Source of the DNA: CAVROP01 sp050008495 | Lineage (GTDB): Bacteria; Acidobacteriota; Terriglobia; UBA7540 | Assembly: GCA_050008495.1 (NCBI GenBank) | Contig: JBEKMN010000009.1 | Location: forward strand, 56,547 to 120,546 | Reading direction: 5' to 3' | Length of the DNA stretch: 64,000 nucleotides | In this document: piece by piece, positions 51,340-59,175 of the stretch | Layout: each line of letters opens with the position of its first letter | Numbering within the stretch: position 1 is the stretch's first letter | Notes under the pieces: generated by a model | Database searches by the model: none | Told to the model about the DNA's origin: nothing | What the model saw: only the letters and a program-made list of their open reading frames with translations | Translations under genes and position numbers: made by a program

Positions 51340-51400
51340 GCTAGCGTATGTTTGTGGAGAGCGACAGTGGGATAAGTTGTCGTTCGGAGAGAAGCACCCT

Positions 51401-51601
51401 ATGGCAATGACTCGGCGCAAGCTTCGTTTCGCAGGGTCAAACCCGGTCCAAATGACCGCTGCCGTAAGACTTGACACCCAGCGTCAATCTGGGAAGAATA
51501 CTTTCTTGATGGAACAAAGCGAGAATGTCATTGAAAACAAAGGGTCGGCGTGGAGAATCGGCGAACAAAGCGAGAATGTCTATGAAAACACAGATGGTTA
51601 G
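51401..51601 (+). CDS. Small open frame of uncertain status overlapping repeats
   Basis: 66-codon frame starting MAMTRRKLRFAGSNP, with GGAGAGAAG a few bases upstream and a strong promoter 60 bp before it. Its last 30 codons are made by the tandem repeat (QSENVIENKG, QSENVYENTDG). No family is recognised. It may be a fortuitous frame. Confidence 0.25.
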   Translation: MAMTRRKLRFAGSNPVQMTAAVRLDTQRQSGKNTFLMEQSENVIENKGSAWRIGEQSENVYENTDG

Positions 51602-51640
51602 CCGTCATTGCGGGAATGTTATTGAAAACACAGGTAGTTA
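51512..51640. repeat. Three imperfect direct repeats (GAATGT-ATTGAAAAC core)
   Basis: Cores GAGAATGTCATTGAAAAC, GAGAATGTCTATGAAAAC and GGGAATGTTATTGAAAAC begin at 51521, 51572 and 51612 (intervals 51 and 40 bp). The first two copies also share GAACAAAGC upstream. Related to motifs at 10.1-10.5 kb and 47.96 kb. Confidence 0.65.
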
Positions 51641-51768
51641 GAGCAGGCCGAAGGGGCCACGATTTGAAATTGACTAAATGTCCATATCGGCCTTTGCCAG
51701 ACGCTAACCCCGTTACCAACCTTTGGTTCAGCCTGTGATTGAGTGTCCAGGAAAGTGAGGGAATCTGC

Positions 51769-52257
51769 TTGAGCGCAAAAGCCTCTTTCATCGTTGTTCT
51801 GCTGTGTGTAGTTCTTGTCGCTGGCTCCCTGCTGTTCAGTTCCGAAAATCAAGGCGCCGCGAAGCCGCCCGCCGGTGCCGCCAAAAGCAGTGCGCTTCCT
51901 GAGGTTTGGAAGTCCGTGTCGACCGGCAAAGAATACCGTGTGAAGGTTGAGGGCGATCGCTTCACTGCCGAGTGGTCCAACATCCCGTCCCAAGCTGCCA
52001 AGCAAGGCGCCTACATTCGTAGCGAGTGCCGGCGAACAGGGTCGCGGTGGATTGGCACTTCGCGCATTCTTCTCGGCTGCCCCTTGCCCGATGGAAAGAC
52101 GAAGATGTGCCCGATGATCCTTCGCTTCGAGGTGGACTTCGTCTCTCCCGACCGCATCACCGGGGGCGGAGAAATTCTCAGGGACTTTGATTGCGCATCG
52201 TGTCAAGTTCGGAAGACGGGTTGGGGGCCGTTTACCTGGACGCCGAAAAAGCAGTGA
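51769..52257 (+). CDS. Exported or membrane-anchored protein of unknown function
   Basis: 162 residues from TTG 51769, chosen because AAGTGAGG lies upstream and it gives a clean N-terminal signal or anchor (ASFIVVLLCVVLVAGSLLF). The mature part has an Ala/Pro-rich linker (residues 23-40), then a compact domain with five cysteines (SECRRTG, LLGCPLPDG, KMCPMIL, DFDCASCQVRK). If exported, disulfides are plausible. No family is recognised. It is on the plus strand ahead of a toxin-antitoxin pair, with no sign of cotranscription (170-bp gap). Confidence 0.6.
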   Translation: MSAKASFIVVLLCVVLVAGSLLFSSENQGAAKPPAGAAKSSALPEVWKSVSTGKEYRVKVEGDRFTAEWSNIPSQAAKQGAYIRSECRRTGSRWIGTSRILLGCPLPDGKTKMCPMILRFEVDFVSPDRITGGGEILRDFDCASCQVRKTGWGPFTWTPKKQ

Positions 52258-52300
52258 CGAGTGACGAGCGTGAAAAGCTCTGACGAGCGATGAGCACAAG
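52250..52300. repeat. Heptad-like repeat (GTGACGA type)
   Basis: AGTGACGAGTGACGAGC, then CTGACGAGCGATGAGC, overlapping the stop of the preceding gene. Period 7 for the first units. Confidence 0.5.
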
Positions 52301-52426
52301 TCAGGCATCGGAAGTGAACCTTGCCAGGCAAACAAAGCAGGGTTCCCCTTTAGTGGTTGCGTGTGGGTCGGTGCTGTCGTAACATGGGCTAAGGTAGTCC
52401 GGGGTGAGGCAACGGGGGATCTGCGA

Positions 52427-52615
52427 ATGGCAACGACAGGCATCAAGGAAGAGGCTCGAAAACTTATCGAAAGAATGCCGGACGACTCCTCCTGGGATGA
52501 CCTGATGCGTGAGATCTACGTGCGGCTAGCCATCGAATCGGGGCTGGCGGATAGTCAAGCGGGACGCACGACCAGTGTTGAAACGGTCCGCGCGGAGTTT
52601 GGGCTCGACAAGTGA
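52427..52615 (+). CDS. RelB/ParD-like antitoxin
   Basis: 62 residues (MATTGIKEEARKLIERMPDDSSWDDLMREIYVRLAIESGLADSQAGR). The DDSSWDDLMREIYVR segment is typical of short antitoxins paired with RelE/ParE toxins. The C-terminal TSVETVRAEFGLDK tail probably binds the toxin. GGGGGAT precedes the ATG. The stop overlaps the toxin start (GTGA), so translation is coupled. An upstream in-frame extension lacks any ribosome binding site. Confidence 0.8.
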   Translation: MATTGIKEEARKLIERMPDDSSWDDLMREIYVRLAIESGLADSQAGRTTSVETVRAEFGLDK

Positions 52616-52899
52616 AGGTTCACTGGACGGACACCGCTCGAGACCATTTGCGGGCCATTCACGCCTACGTCGCAAGGAACTCGCCTCAGTACGCCCGGCG
52701 CGTTGTTGACCGCCTGACCAGGCGCTCGCAGCAAATTGCTGAGTTTCCCTTGTCGGGGCGGGAGGTCGCGGAATTCGGCGTCCCGCAAATTCGGCAAGTT
52801 CTGGAAGGGCCCTTTCGAATTATCTACTACATCAAGCCTGATCAGATCGACGTGCTCGCTGTCATTCACGGCGCACAGCAGATTCCACCCAGAGAGTAA
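52612..52899 (+). CDS. RelE/ParE-family toxin
   Basis: 95 residues from GTG 52612. The fold-typical order is seen: VHWTDTARDHLRAIHAYVARNSPQYARRVVDRL, then REVAEFG..QIRQVLEGPFRIIYYIKPDQIDVLAVIHGAQQIP. The C-terminal RIIYYI...VLAVIHGAQ is diagnostic of the RelE/ParE superfamily. Whether it cuts mRNA (RelE) or poisons gyrase (ParE) cannot be settled; the ARRVVDRL and GREV..QIRQ features lean to ParE. Confidence 0.85.
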   Translation: MKVHWTDTARDHLRAIHAYVARNSPQYARRVVDRLTRRSQQIAEFPLSGREVAEFGVPQIRQVLEGPFRIIYYIKPDQIDVLAVIHGAQQIPPRE

Positions 52900-52964
52900 T
52901 AAGCGCTCCTCTCTGTGGTCTCCGCGCGCTCTGTGGTGGAGCTTTTCTTCCCTAAGAGTCGGGG

Positions 52965-53960
52965 TTAAATTGAAGCGTTGAGCTTTTTGATCTCTTCCGT
53001 CAGCGCCGGCACGATTTCGAAAAGGTCTCCCACGATGCCGTAAGTCGCGGCCTCAAAGATCGGCGCTTCCTTATCCTTATTGATCGCCACCACCGTCCGC
53101 GAGCCCTTCATTCCCACCATATGCTGGATGGCGCCGGAGATTCCCAGCGCAACGTAGAGCTTGGGGGCCACGGTCTGCCCCGAACTTCCCACCTGGCGGT
53201 CCATGGGCAGCCAGCCGCTATCGCAGATGGGGCGCGAAGCGCCGATTTCGGCGCCCAGCGCTTCCGCCAGTTTCTTGGCCAGTTCGATGTTTTCGGGGGC
53301 CTTGATGCCGCGTCCGACGGCGACGATGATTTCCGACTGTGTCAAGTCCACGGCCTGTTTGGCGCCGCGAAAACGCTCGCCCGGCTTGGTCCGGACTTTG
53401 TCCGCTGAAAGAGTAGTTGGCAGCGAGGTAATTTTGGCAGGAGCAGCCCCCCGCCGAACTGAGTCCTCGCGGAATGCCGCCGCCTGGAAGGAGACGAAGT
53501 GGGGTGGCGGTCCCGCGAACTCCACATCCGCCACAAACTTCCCCTGGAAAACCTGCCGCACGAAGACCAGCCGCCCGCCTTCTGAGCGGTAGCCCAGGCA
53601 GTCGCTCACCAGCGCCTGCTGCAGTGACGTGGCCAGCTTGGGAGCGAAGTCCCGCACGAGATAGGTATGGCTGAAGACCACCAAACGCGGTTTCTTTTGC
53701 TGGACAACCTCACGGAGCGCCTGGGCGTAGCCGTCCGGCGTGTAGTCGGCCAGCAAGGGGGAATCCACGCACACGACCTCCTCGAGTTCGAGGGCGGCAA
53801 GTTCTGAAGCCAGTGCGGCGATCTGGTGCCCCAGGAGAACCGCAGACACCGTTCCACCGAGTTGCTGCGCGAGATTTTGCCCGGCGGCCATCGCTTCCCA
53901 GGTGGGCCGACTTAATTTGCCTCCCTGGTGCTCCGCGAAAACCAAAACCGATTCAGGCAT
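52965..53960 (-). CDS. etfA: Electron transfer flavoprotein alpha subunit
   Basis: 331 residues. Forms a heterodimer with EtfB and carries FAD between acyl-CoA dehydrogenases and the quinone pool. The N-terminal ETF domain starts VLVFAEHQGGKLSRPTWEAM. The C-terminal FAD domain has GRGIKAPENIELAKKLAEALGAEIGASRPICDSGW, GSSGQTVAPKLYVALGISGAIQH and the ETF-alpha signature LYVALGISGAIQHMVGMKGS..VVAINKD. The gene is last in the minus-strand cluster that begins with yceD. It is separated from etfB by a small gene and an inverted repeat. Confidence 0.95.
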   Translation of the reverse strand: MPESVLVFAEHQGGKLSRPTWEAMAAGQNLAQQLGGTVSAVLLGHQIAALASELAALELEEVVCVDSPLLADYTPDGYAQALREVVQQKKPRLVVFSHTYLVRDFAPKLATSLQQALVSDCLGYRSEGGRLVFVRQVFQGKFVADVEFAGPPPHFVSFQAAAFREDSVRRGAAPAKITSLPTTLSADKVRTKPGERFRGAKQAVDLTQSEIIVAVGRGIKAPENIELAKKLAEALGAEIGASRPICDSGWLPMDRQVGSSGQTVAPKLYVALGISGAIQHMVGMKGSRTVVAINKDKEAPIFEAATYGIVGDLFEIVPALTEEIKKLNASI

Positions 53961-53992
53961 ATTCGTTTCCTGTTCTCACCGTTGAACATCGC

Positions 53993-54068
53993 GTAGCACA
54001 GGCACACTTGCCTGTGTCCAAGCCTGATGTATCGTGTCGACAAGCACAGGCAAGAGTGCCTGTGCTAC
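53993..54068. repeat. MITE/REP-like element with 24-bp terminal inverted repeats
   Basis: Arms GTAGCACAGGCACACTTGCC(TGTG) and its reverse complement differ at one position and enclose 28 bp. The element lies between etfA and the small gene upstream, overlapping that gene's stop by a few bases. Its first bases (GTAGCACAG) resemble those of the 1817-1928 element. Confidence 0.75.
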
Positions 54069-54412
54069 CGTTTAGCGCTCTTCTTGGGCGTTCGCACAGC
54101 GCTTCCGCCGAACGAACATAAGCACTCGCACACCAATTCCAGCGGAACGGTCTTGTAGAACTTCCCCGCTTCAAACTTCCTGATCTGATCCCGCCAAACG
54201 GGATTTGTGCGCGCCGCTTCGAGAGCTTTATGGTCCCGCCAGAATACCACCCAGAGATAATCCGGTTTGCGGGCCTCGAAGACCTTAATAAAGTAAGCCT
54301 GCTGGCAGCCGTCGATCTTCTGAAGCGCCGCCAGCGTTACTTGGCGTCCGAAGGTCTCGTAATCCTTGGTTCTCTTTTTACGCGCGCGCATTCTCCAGAT
54401 ATGAGCAAACAT
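54065..54412 (-). CDS. Small dimeric alpha/beta-barrel-like protein between etfB and etfA
   Basis: 115 residues from ATG 54412, with GAGGAGG 6 bp upstream. The central part (RQVTLAALQKIDGCQQAYFIKVFEARKPDYLWVVFWRDHKALEAARTNPVWRDQIRKFE) has the strand-helix pattern and W.D..AL..A motif of antibiotic-biosynthesis-monooxygenase-type (ABM/EthD-like) barrels, but no catalytic claim can be made. The gene starts 11 bp after the etfB stop, so it is cotranscribed with etfB. Its last residues (KKSAKR) run into an inverted-repeat element. Confidence 0.55.
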   Translation of the reverse strand: MFAHIWRMRARKKRTKDYETFGRQVTLAALQKIDGCQQAYFIKVFEARKPDYLWVVFWRDHKALEAARTNPVWRDQIRKFEAGKFYKTVPLELVCECLCSFGGSAVRTPKKSAKR

Positions 54413-54423
54413 GGCAAGCCTCC

Positions 54424-55203
54424 TCAAATCACGCGTGCCTCATTCCTTAGTTTGTCGACCAAGAGGGCGGAAACTTCCTTGGGATTGCCTTGCAAAAACT
54501 GCGTTTGATTCGTCTTGGCCGGCGCATAGACTTTCATAACGCGCTGTCTTGGCGCGAGGTCCGCCACGCTCAATCCCAGGTCGGCCGCGTTCAGCTTTCT
54601 TATCGGCTTTGTCTTGGCCGCCATGATGCCTTTCAGCGTGGCATAGCGCGGTTTATTGATGCCCGACTGTATCGTCAGCAGCGCCGGCAGAGGCATTTCG
54701 ATCCACTGAAACCAGCCGCCCTCGAGTTCCCGCTTCGCCTTGAGTGCTCCACCTTCCAGTTGGATTTCCATGATGATGGTGGAGTAGGGAAGGCCGAGCA
54801 GCTCCGCCAGGATGACCCCGGTTTGAGCAAAGCCGAAATCGTCGGACTGCAAGCCGGTCAAAACGAGATCCGGCTGCTCCTTCTGAATAGCCCTGGAGAG
54901 GGCAAGCCCGGCGCCGTAGGCATCGAGGCCCACGAACGCCGAGTCGTCAAGGTGCAGCGCGCGGTCGGCGCCCTTCGCCAATGCTTCTTTAATGGCCTGC
55001 TGCGCACGCGCCGGACCCAGGCAACAGAGTACCACTTCGCCTCCCTGCTTTTCTCTCAGGCGCAACCCTTCCTCGAGGGCATAGATGTCCGGCTCGTTGA
55101 TCTCAAAGCCCAGGTCGGCTTCCTGGATCCAGGTTCCGGCCGGGTTAATCCGGAGAATGGAGTCGCGTCCAGGGACTTGCTTGAGGCAAACCACGACTTT
55201 CAT
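54424..55203 (-). CDS. etfB: Electron transfer flavoprotein beta subunit
   Basis: 259 residues starting MKVVVCLKQVPGRDS. EtfB binds AMP and partners EtfA. Recognisable features are INEPDIYALEEGLRL, VLTGLQSDDFGFAQTGVILAELLGLPY and the C-terminal beta-subunit stretch PALLTIQSGINKPRYATLKGIMAAK. AGGAG lies 11 bp before the ATG. It comes about 210 bp after fabF on the same strand, linking fatty-acid synthesis and electron-transfer genes. Confidence 0.95.
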   Translation of the reverse strand: MKVVVCLKQVPGRDSILRINPAGTWIQEADLGFEINEPDIYALEEGLRLREKQGGEVVLCCLGPARAQQAIKEALAKGADRALHLDDSAFVGLDAYGAGLALSRAIQKEQPDLVLTGLQSDDFGFAQTGVILAELLGLPYSTIIMEIQLEGGALKAKRELEGGWFQWIEMPLPALLTIQSGINKPRYATLKGIMAAKTKPIRKLNAADLGLSVADLAPRQRVMKVYAPAKTNQTQFLQGNPKEVSALLVDKLRNEARVI

Positions 55204-55291
55204 AGCGCTGATCACTCCTGTCAGTGTTTACGACGCGAGCCGTTGGCTGCAGCAAATTGAACTTCTCCGTGTTCTCTGTGCCTCGCAAGCC

Positions 55292-55333
55292 TCAACACAG
55301 AGTCCACAGAGGATCTCTGTGACCTCTGTGTTG
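55292..55333. repeat. Hairpin with 19-bp arms between fabF and etfB
   Basis: CAACACAGAGTCCACAGAG faces CTCTGTGACCTCTGTGTTG around a 4-bp loop, with two mismatches. It could end or slow transcription from fabF into etfB on the minus strand, though no T-tract follows in that direction. Confidence 0.6.
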
Positions 55334-55416
55334 AGCTTTGTTTTGGCCACAGGGAACACCGAGAAGAAAATCTTCACGGAGCAACGAGTTCCCCAGGAAC
55401 CAGAGCTACAGAGAGA

Positions 55417-56658
55417 CTAAGATCTATAACGCTTGAAGAGCAACGCAGCGTTTGTCCCACCGAATCCAAAGGAATTCGAGAGCGCGTACTCGACTTCCGC
55501 CTCGCGAGATTGGTTCGGGACGTAATCCAGATCGCAATCCGGATCCGGGTTTTCGAGATTGATGGTAGGGGGCATGACTTGATCGCGGAGCGCCAATACC
55601 GTGATGCCTGCCTCGAGTCCCCCCGCGCCGCCCAGCAGATGCCCGGTCATGGACTTGGTTGAGCTGATGGCCAGCTTCGAGGCGTGCTCGCCGAACACTT
55701 TCTTGATCGCCAGCGTTTCCAGCTTGTCGTTGTAAGGCGTGGACGTGCCGTGCGCGTTGATGTACTGCACTTGTTCGGGCGAGATGCTGGAGTCTGCCAG
55801 GGTGCTTTGCATAACACGGGCGGCGCCGTCGGCATCTTCCGCCGGAGCCGTGATGTGGAAAGCATCGCCGGACATGCCGTAGCCGACGACCTCCGCCAGA
55901 ATCCGCGCGCCGCGCTTCAGGGCCAAGCCCAGTTCTTCCAGGATGAGAATACCCGAGCCTTCGCCGACGACGAACCCATCGCGGTCGCGGTCGAAGGGCC
56001 GGCTGGCTTTGGTGGGCTCATGGTTGCGGGTTGAGAGGGCTCGCATGGCGGCGAATCCGCCCACGCCCATGGGCGTGATCGCCGCCTCCGCGCCACCGCA
56101 GATCATCACGTCCGCAGCACAGCGCTGGATCAGCTTGAAGGAATCGCCTACGGCGTGCGTGCTTGACGAGCAGGCCGTGCAAGTGGCCGAATTGGGGCCT
56201 TTGGCTCCCCACCGGATCGAGACAAATCCGGCGGCGAGGTTCACAATAGCCGCCGGTATAAAGAAGGGAGATATCTTCCGAGGTCCCCCTTGCATCAAGG
56301 CGGTGTGTTCCCGCTCAATCACGTCGAACCCGCCAATCCCTGAGCCGATATACACACCCGTGCGGTCGGCGAGGTCCGGAGTGATCTTAAGCTGGGCCTG
56401 CTCCATGGCGAATTGGCTGGCCGCCAGGGCGAACTGAATGAACAGGCCCATCTTTTTTACATCCTTCTTTTCAATGTACAGGAAAGGATCGAAGCCCTTA
56501 ACCTCCGCGGCGATCGTCGCCGCAAAGCCCGTCGTATCAAAATGGGTGATCGGCGCAACGCCGCTCCGGCCGGCCAGCAGGCTTTGCCAAGTCTCCTTCG
56601 TGCCGATGCCAACCGCGCTCACCAATCCTACGCCTGTAACGACAACTCGACGGGTCAA
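55417..56658 (-). CDS. fabF: Beta-ketoacyl-ACP synthase II
   Basis: 413 residues. Condenses malonyl-ACP with acyl-ACP in fatty-acid elongation. The active-site cysteine is Cys163 in SATCTACSSSTHA, the same number as in E. coli FabF. The catalytic histidines lie in NAHGTSTPYND and KSMTGHLLGGAGG, and the C terminus has SNSFGFGGTNAALLF. It follows acpP by 69 bp in the standard fabH-fabD-fabG-acpP-fabF order. Confidence 0.97.
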   Translation of the reverse strand: MTRRVVVTGVGLVSAVGIGTKETWQSLLAGRSGVAPITHFDTTGFAATIAAEVKGFDPFLYIEKKDVKKMGLFIQFALAASQFAMEQAQLKITPDLADRTGVYIGSGIGGFDVIEREHTALMQGGPRKISPFFIPAAIVNLAAGFVSIRWGAKGPNSATCTACSSSTHAVGDSFKLIQRCAADVMICGGAEAAITPMGVGGFAAMRALSTRNHEPTKASRPFDRDRDGFVVGEGSGILILEELGLALKRGARILAEVVGYGMSGDAFHITAPAEDADGAARVMQSTLADSSISPEQVQYINAHGTSTPYNDKLETLAIKKVFGEHASKLAISSTKSMTGHLLGGAGGLEAGITVLALRDQVMPPTINLENPDPDCDLDYVPNQSREAEVEYALSNSFGFGGTNAALLFKRYRS

Positions 56659-56727
56659 GCTTGACTCCTTTTGAGGGCGCCACCCCGGAGTCCCCTCCTC
56701 GCTGAGGAGGGGATGTAGGCCGCGTCA

Positions 56728-56973
56728 CTACTTCGAGGGCTTAATATGTCCCTGGATGTACTCCACCGCATCTTTCACGGTCTGAATCTTTTCGGCGTCT
56801 TCGTCCGGGATCTCGATCTCGAACGCCTCTTCAAAGGCCATGACGAGCTCTACAATGTCGAGCGAGTCCGCTCCCAAATCGTCCACGAAATGTGCCGTGG
56901 GAGTGACCTCAGATTCATCCACGCCAAGTTGTTCCACAATAATTTGCTTTACTTTCTCTTCGGGCGATGCCAT
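56728..56973 (-). CDS. acpP: Acyl carrier protein
   Basis: 81 residues, acidic. The phosphopantetheine attachment site is Ser37 in LGADSLDIVELVMAFEEAFEIEIPDEDAE. Carries growing acyl chains for the enzymes encoded around it. Confidence 0.97.
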   Translation of the reverse strand: MASPEEKVKQIIVEQLGVDESEVTPTAHFVDDLGADSLDIVELVMAFEEAFEIEIPDEDAEKIQTVKDAVEYIQGHIKPSK

Positions 56974-57147
56974 CGCTCTCTCCTTTTCCGATTACTTGCG
57001 GGCGGACATTTTAACAGTGACAACTGTTGAGTGACAAGTGATTATACCAGTCTGCCGAGGGCTTCGGTGAATTCTCTCCCTCTGCCTGTGGGCCTATCTC
57101 AAGGGGCACGGGGAGGGCGGCGTTGCAGGATCGATGACCTGCTCCCT

Positions 57148-57894
57148 TCACGCCATAAACATTCCGCCGTTGATATTGAGAACATGCCCGGTGATATAGC
57201 GAGCTTCTTCCGACACCAGGAAACGCACTCCAGTGGCAATTTCCGCGTCGGTTCCCATGCGGCCGATGGGGATAATGCTCAACATCTTTTCCTTGATCTC
57301 CGGGGGCAGGTTCTCCGTCATCGGAGTGGCGATGAAACCCGGCGCCACCGCGTTCACGGTAATGTTCCGGCGCGCCACTTCCGCCGCCACGCCTTTCGTC
57401 AAGCCGATGATCCCTGCCTTCGAGGAAATGTAGTTGGCCTGGCCGACGTTTCCGGCCTGCGCGACCACGGAAGCAATACTGACGATGCGCCCGTAACGCT
57501 GGCGAACCATGCTGGGCAGAACCGCTTGGATGCAGTAGAACGCCCCATCCAAGTTCGTTTTCAGCACCGCTTGCCAATCCTCGACCTTCATTCGCATGAC
57601 AAGACTGTCGCGGGTGATGCCCGCGTTGTTTACCAGGATGTCGATCTTCTCCCAGGTTTCCAAGGCTTGGTCTACCACCTTGCGGACGGCCTCACGGTCG
57701 GTCACATCCACGACTAAGCGAATCGCTTTCCCGCCTTGCGCCTCGATCTCTTTGACAACTTCATCGAGTTTGGCCTCGCGCATATCCGTCAGGACAATGC
57801 GGGCGCCGCCTTGCGCAAGGTTGAGAGCTATAGCCCTTCCAATCCCTTGCGCGCTTCCCGTCACCAACGCCACTTTTCCTTCAAGATCAAACAT
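57148..57894 (-). CDS. fabG: 3-oxoacyl-ACP reductase
   Basis: 248 residues from MFDLEGKVAL. Short-chain dehydrogenase that reduces 3-oxoacyl-ACP with NADPH. Cofactor motif TGSAQGIGR (12-20), NNAG (89-92), catalytic Ser (IVSIAS, about 139-142), Tyr155 and Lys159 (ANYISSKAG). The GNVGQANYISSK and C-terminal GHVLNINGGMFM are typical of FabG. AGGTGAG precedes ATG 57894. Confidence 0.95.
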   Translation of the reverse strand: MFDLEGKVALVTGSAQGIGRAIALNLAQGGARIVLTDMREAKLDEVVKEIEAQGGKAIRLVVDVTDREAVRKVVDQALETWEKIDILVNNAGITRDSLVMRMKVEDWQAVLKTNLDGAFYCIQAVLPSMVRQRYGRIVSIASVVAQAGNVGQANYISSKAGIIGLTKGVAAEVARRNITVNAVAPGFIATPMTENLPPEIKEKMLSIIPIGRMGTDAEIATGVRFLVSEEARYITGHVLNINGGMFMA

Positions 57895-57972
57895 GGCTCT
57901 CACCTGCTTTCCGATTTGTGGACATCGACCTTACACCTAGAACACACAGCGCGGCAAAACCGCAATCAAAAT

Positions 57973-58030
57973 GCAGATTCTTCGCTTCGCTCAGAAAGAC
58001 ATGTCATCCTGTGCGAAGCGAAGGATCTGC
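57973..58030. repeat. Palindromic dispersed repeat (GAAGCGAAGGATCT type)
   Basis: AGATTCTTCGCTTCGC and GCGAAGCGAAGGATCT form an inverted pair around GTCATCCTG. A related version is at 61628-61770. Confidence 0.6.
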
Positions 58031-58101
58031 TTTTCTTCACGCGTCGCGGTGGGGCGGAAGCCAGCCACGGTGGCTGACAGGGGGGGCCACTGCGGCCCGC
58101 C

Positions 58102-59040
58102 CTACGCGCCCAGCCGCGCCAGCACTTCGTTCAATGTAGCCCTGTCTTCAATTCGTAAGCATTCGGCTTGCGGATCGATTTGCCGGAGCAATCCTGAAAG
58201 TACTTTTCCGGGTCCGACCTCTATAAAGCAATCTACGTTCTGGCCTCGCAGAACCCGCATCGCCTGTTCCCACCGCACCGGCGCAGTGACCTGGCGTTTC
58301 AGCCCCTCGCGCACCCGATCCGCCGAGCAAGCCAACTCCGCGTCCACATTGTTTGCTAAAGGGATCTTCGGGTCGCTGATTGCCGCGCCATCGAGGTCTT
58401 TCTCCAGCCGCTCCTGGGCAGGTTTCATCAAGGCGCAATGAAACGGCGCGCTGACATTCAACATAATGGCGCGCTTGGCGCCCCGCCCTCGGGCCAGCGC
58501 AACGGCTCGCTCCACAGCTCCCCTGTGCCCGGAGATCACGACTTGCCCCGGGCAGTTAAAATTGGCGGGCGAAACCACTTCCCCCTGCGCCGCCTCGCGG
58601 CAGACCTCTTCAACTGCAGACGCCTCCATACCCAGCAGCGCCGCCATGGCCCCTTGGCCAACCGGCACGGCCTCCTGCATATATTGGCCGCGCTTGCGCA
58701 CCAAACAGACCGCCTCCTCCAGCAGGAGACTGCCGGCAGCTACCAGGGCCGAGTATTCACCCAGACTGTGACCCGCTACAAAATCCGCGCGGATGCCTTT
58801 CTCGCTCAAAACCTCCGCCGCTGCCACCGACATGGCCAGAATCGCGGGCTGGGCGTTGGCAGTGAGTTGCAACTCTTCTGCGGACCCTTCGAAGCACAAC
58901 TTGGAAAGCGCAAAACCCAGCGCCCGATCGGCAGCTTCAAAAACCCGCCGCGCGCGCGGAAACTCCTCCGCCAACTCGCGGCCATTGCCGGGATGCTGAG
59001 AACCTTGACCGGGGAAGAGGAATGCGATTTTTCGCGCCAT
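58102..59040 (-). CDS. fabD: Malonyl-CoA:ACP transacylase
   Basis: 312 residues. Transfers malonyl from CoA to ACP. FLFPGQGSQ at the N terminus, nucleophile Ser92 in AGHSLGEYSAL, and the catalytic histidine in NVSAPFHCALM (near 200). Upstream of fabG by about 200 bp, downstream of fabH. Confidence 0.96.
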   Translation of the reverse strand: MARKIAFLFPGQGSQHPGNGRELAEEFPRARRVFEAADRALGFALSKLCFEGSAEELQLTANAQPAILAMSVAAAEVLSEKGIRADFVAGHSLGEYSALVAAGSLLLEEAVCLVRKRGQYMQEAVPVGQGAMAALLGMEASAVEEVCREAAQGEVVSPANFNCPGQVVISGHRGAVERAVALARGRGAKRAIMLNVSAPFHCALMKPAQERLEKDLDGAAISDPKIPLANNVDAELACSADRVREGLKRQVTAPVRWEQAMRVLRGQNVDCFIEVGPGKVLSGLLRQIDPQAECLRIEDRATLNEVLARLGA

Positions 59041-59041
59041 G

Positions 59042-59160
59042 CTAAAAGGAGTCAGGAGTCAGAATAAAGCTATCAGCCTTCAGCTTTCAGCTATCAGCGA
59101 ACGAGCGAAATCGGCTTGATTGCTGATAGCTGAAAGCTGAAGGCTGATAGCCAATTCATC
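59042..59160. repeat. Heptad-period hairpin between fabH and fabD
   Basis: CTATCAG/CCTTCAG/CTTTCAG/CTATCAG units face GCTGATA/GCTGAAA/GCTGAAG/GCTGATA units, flanked by GGAGTCA/GGAGTCA and ATCCTGACTCC. It is the same type as the permease hairpins, here inside a housekeeping operon. Confidence 0.85.
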
Positions 59161-59175
59161 CTGACTCCTGCTTTT

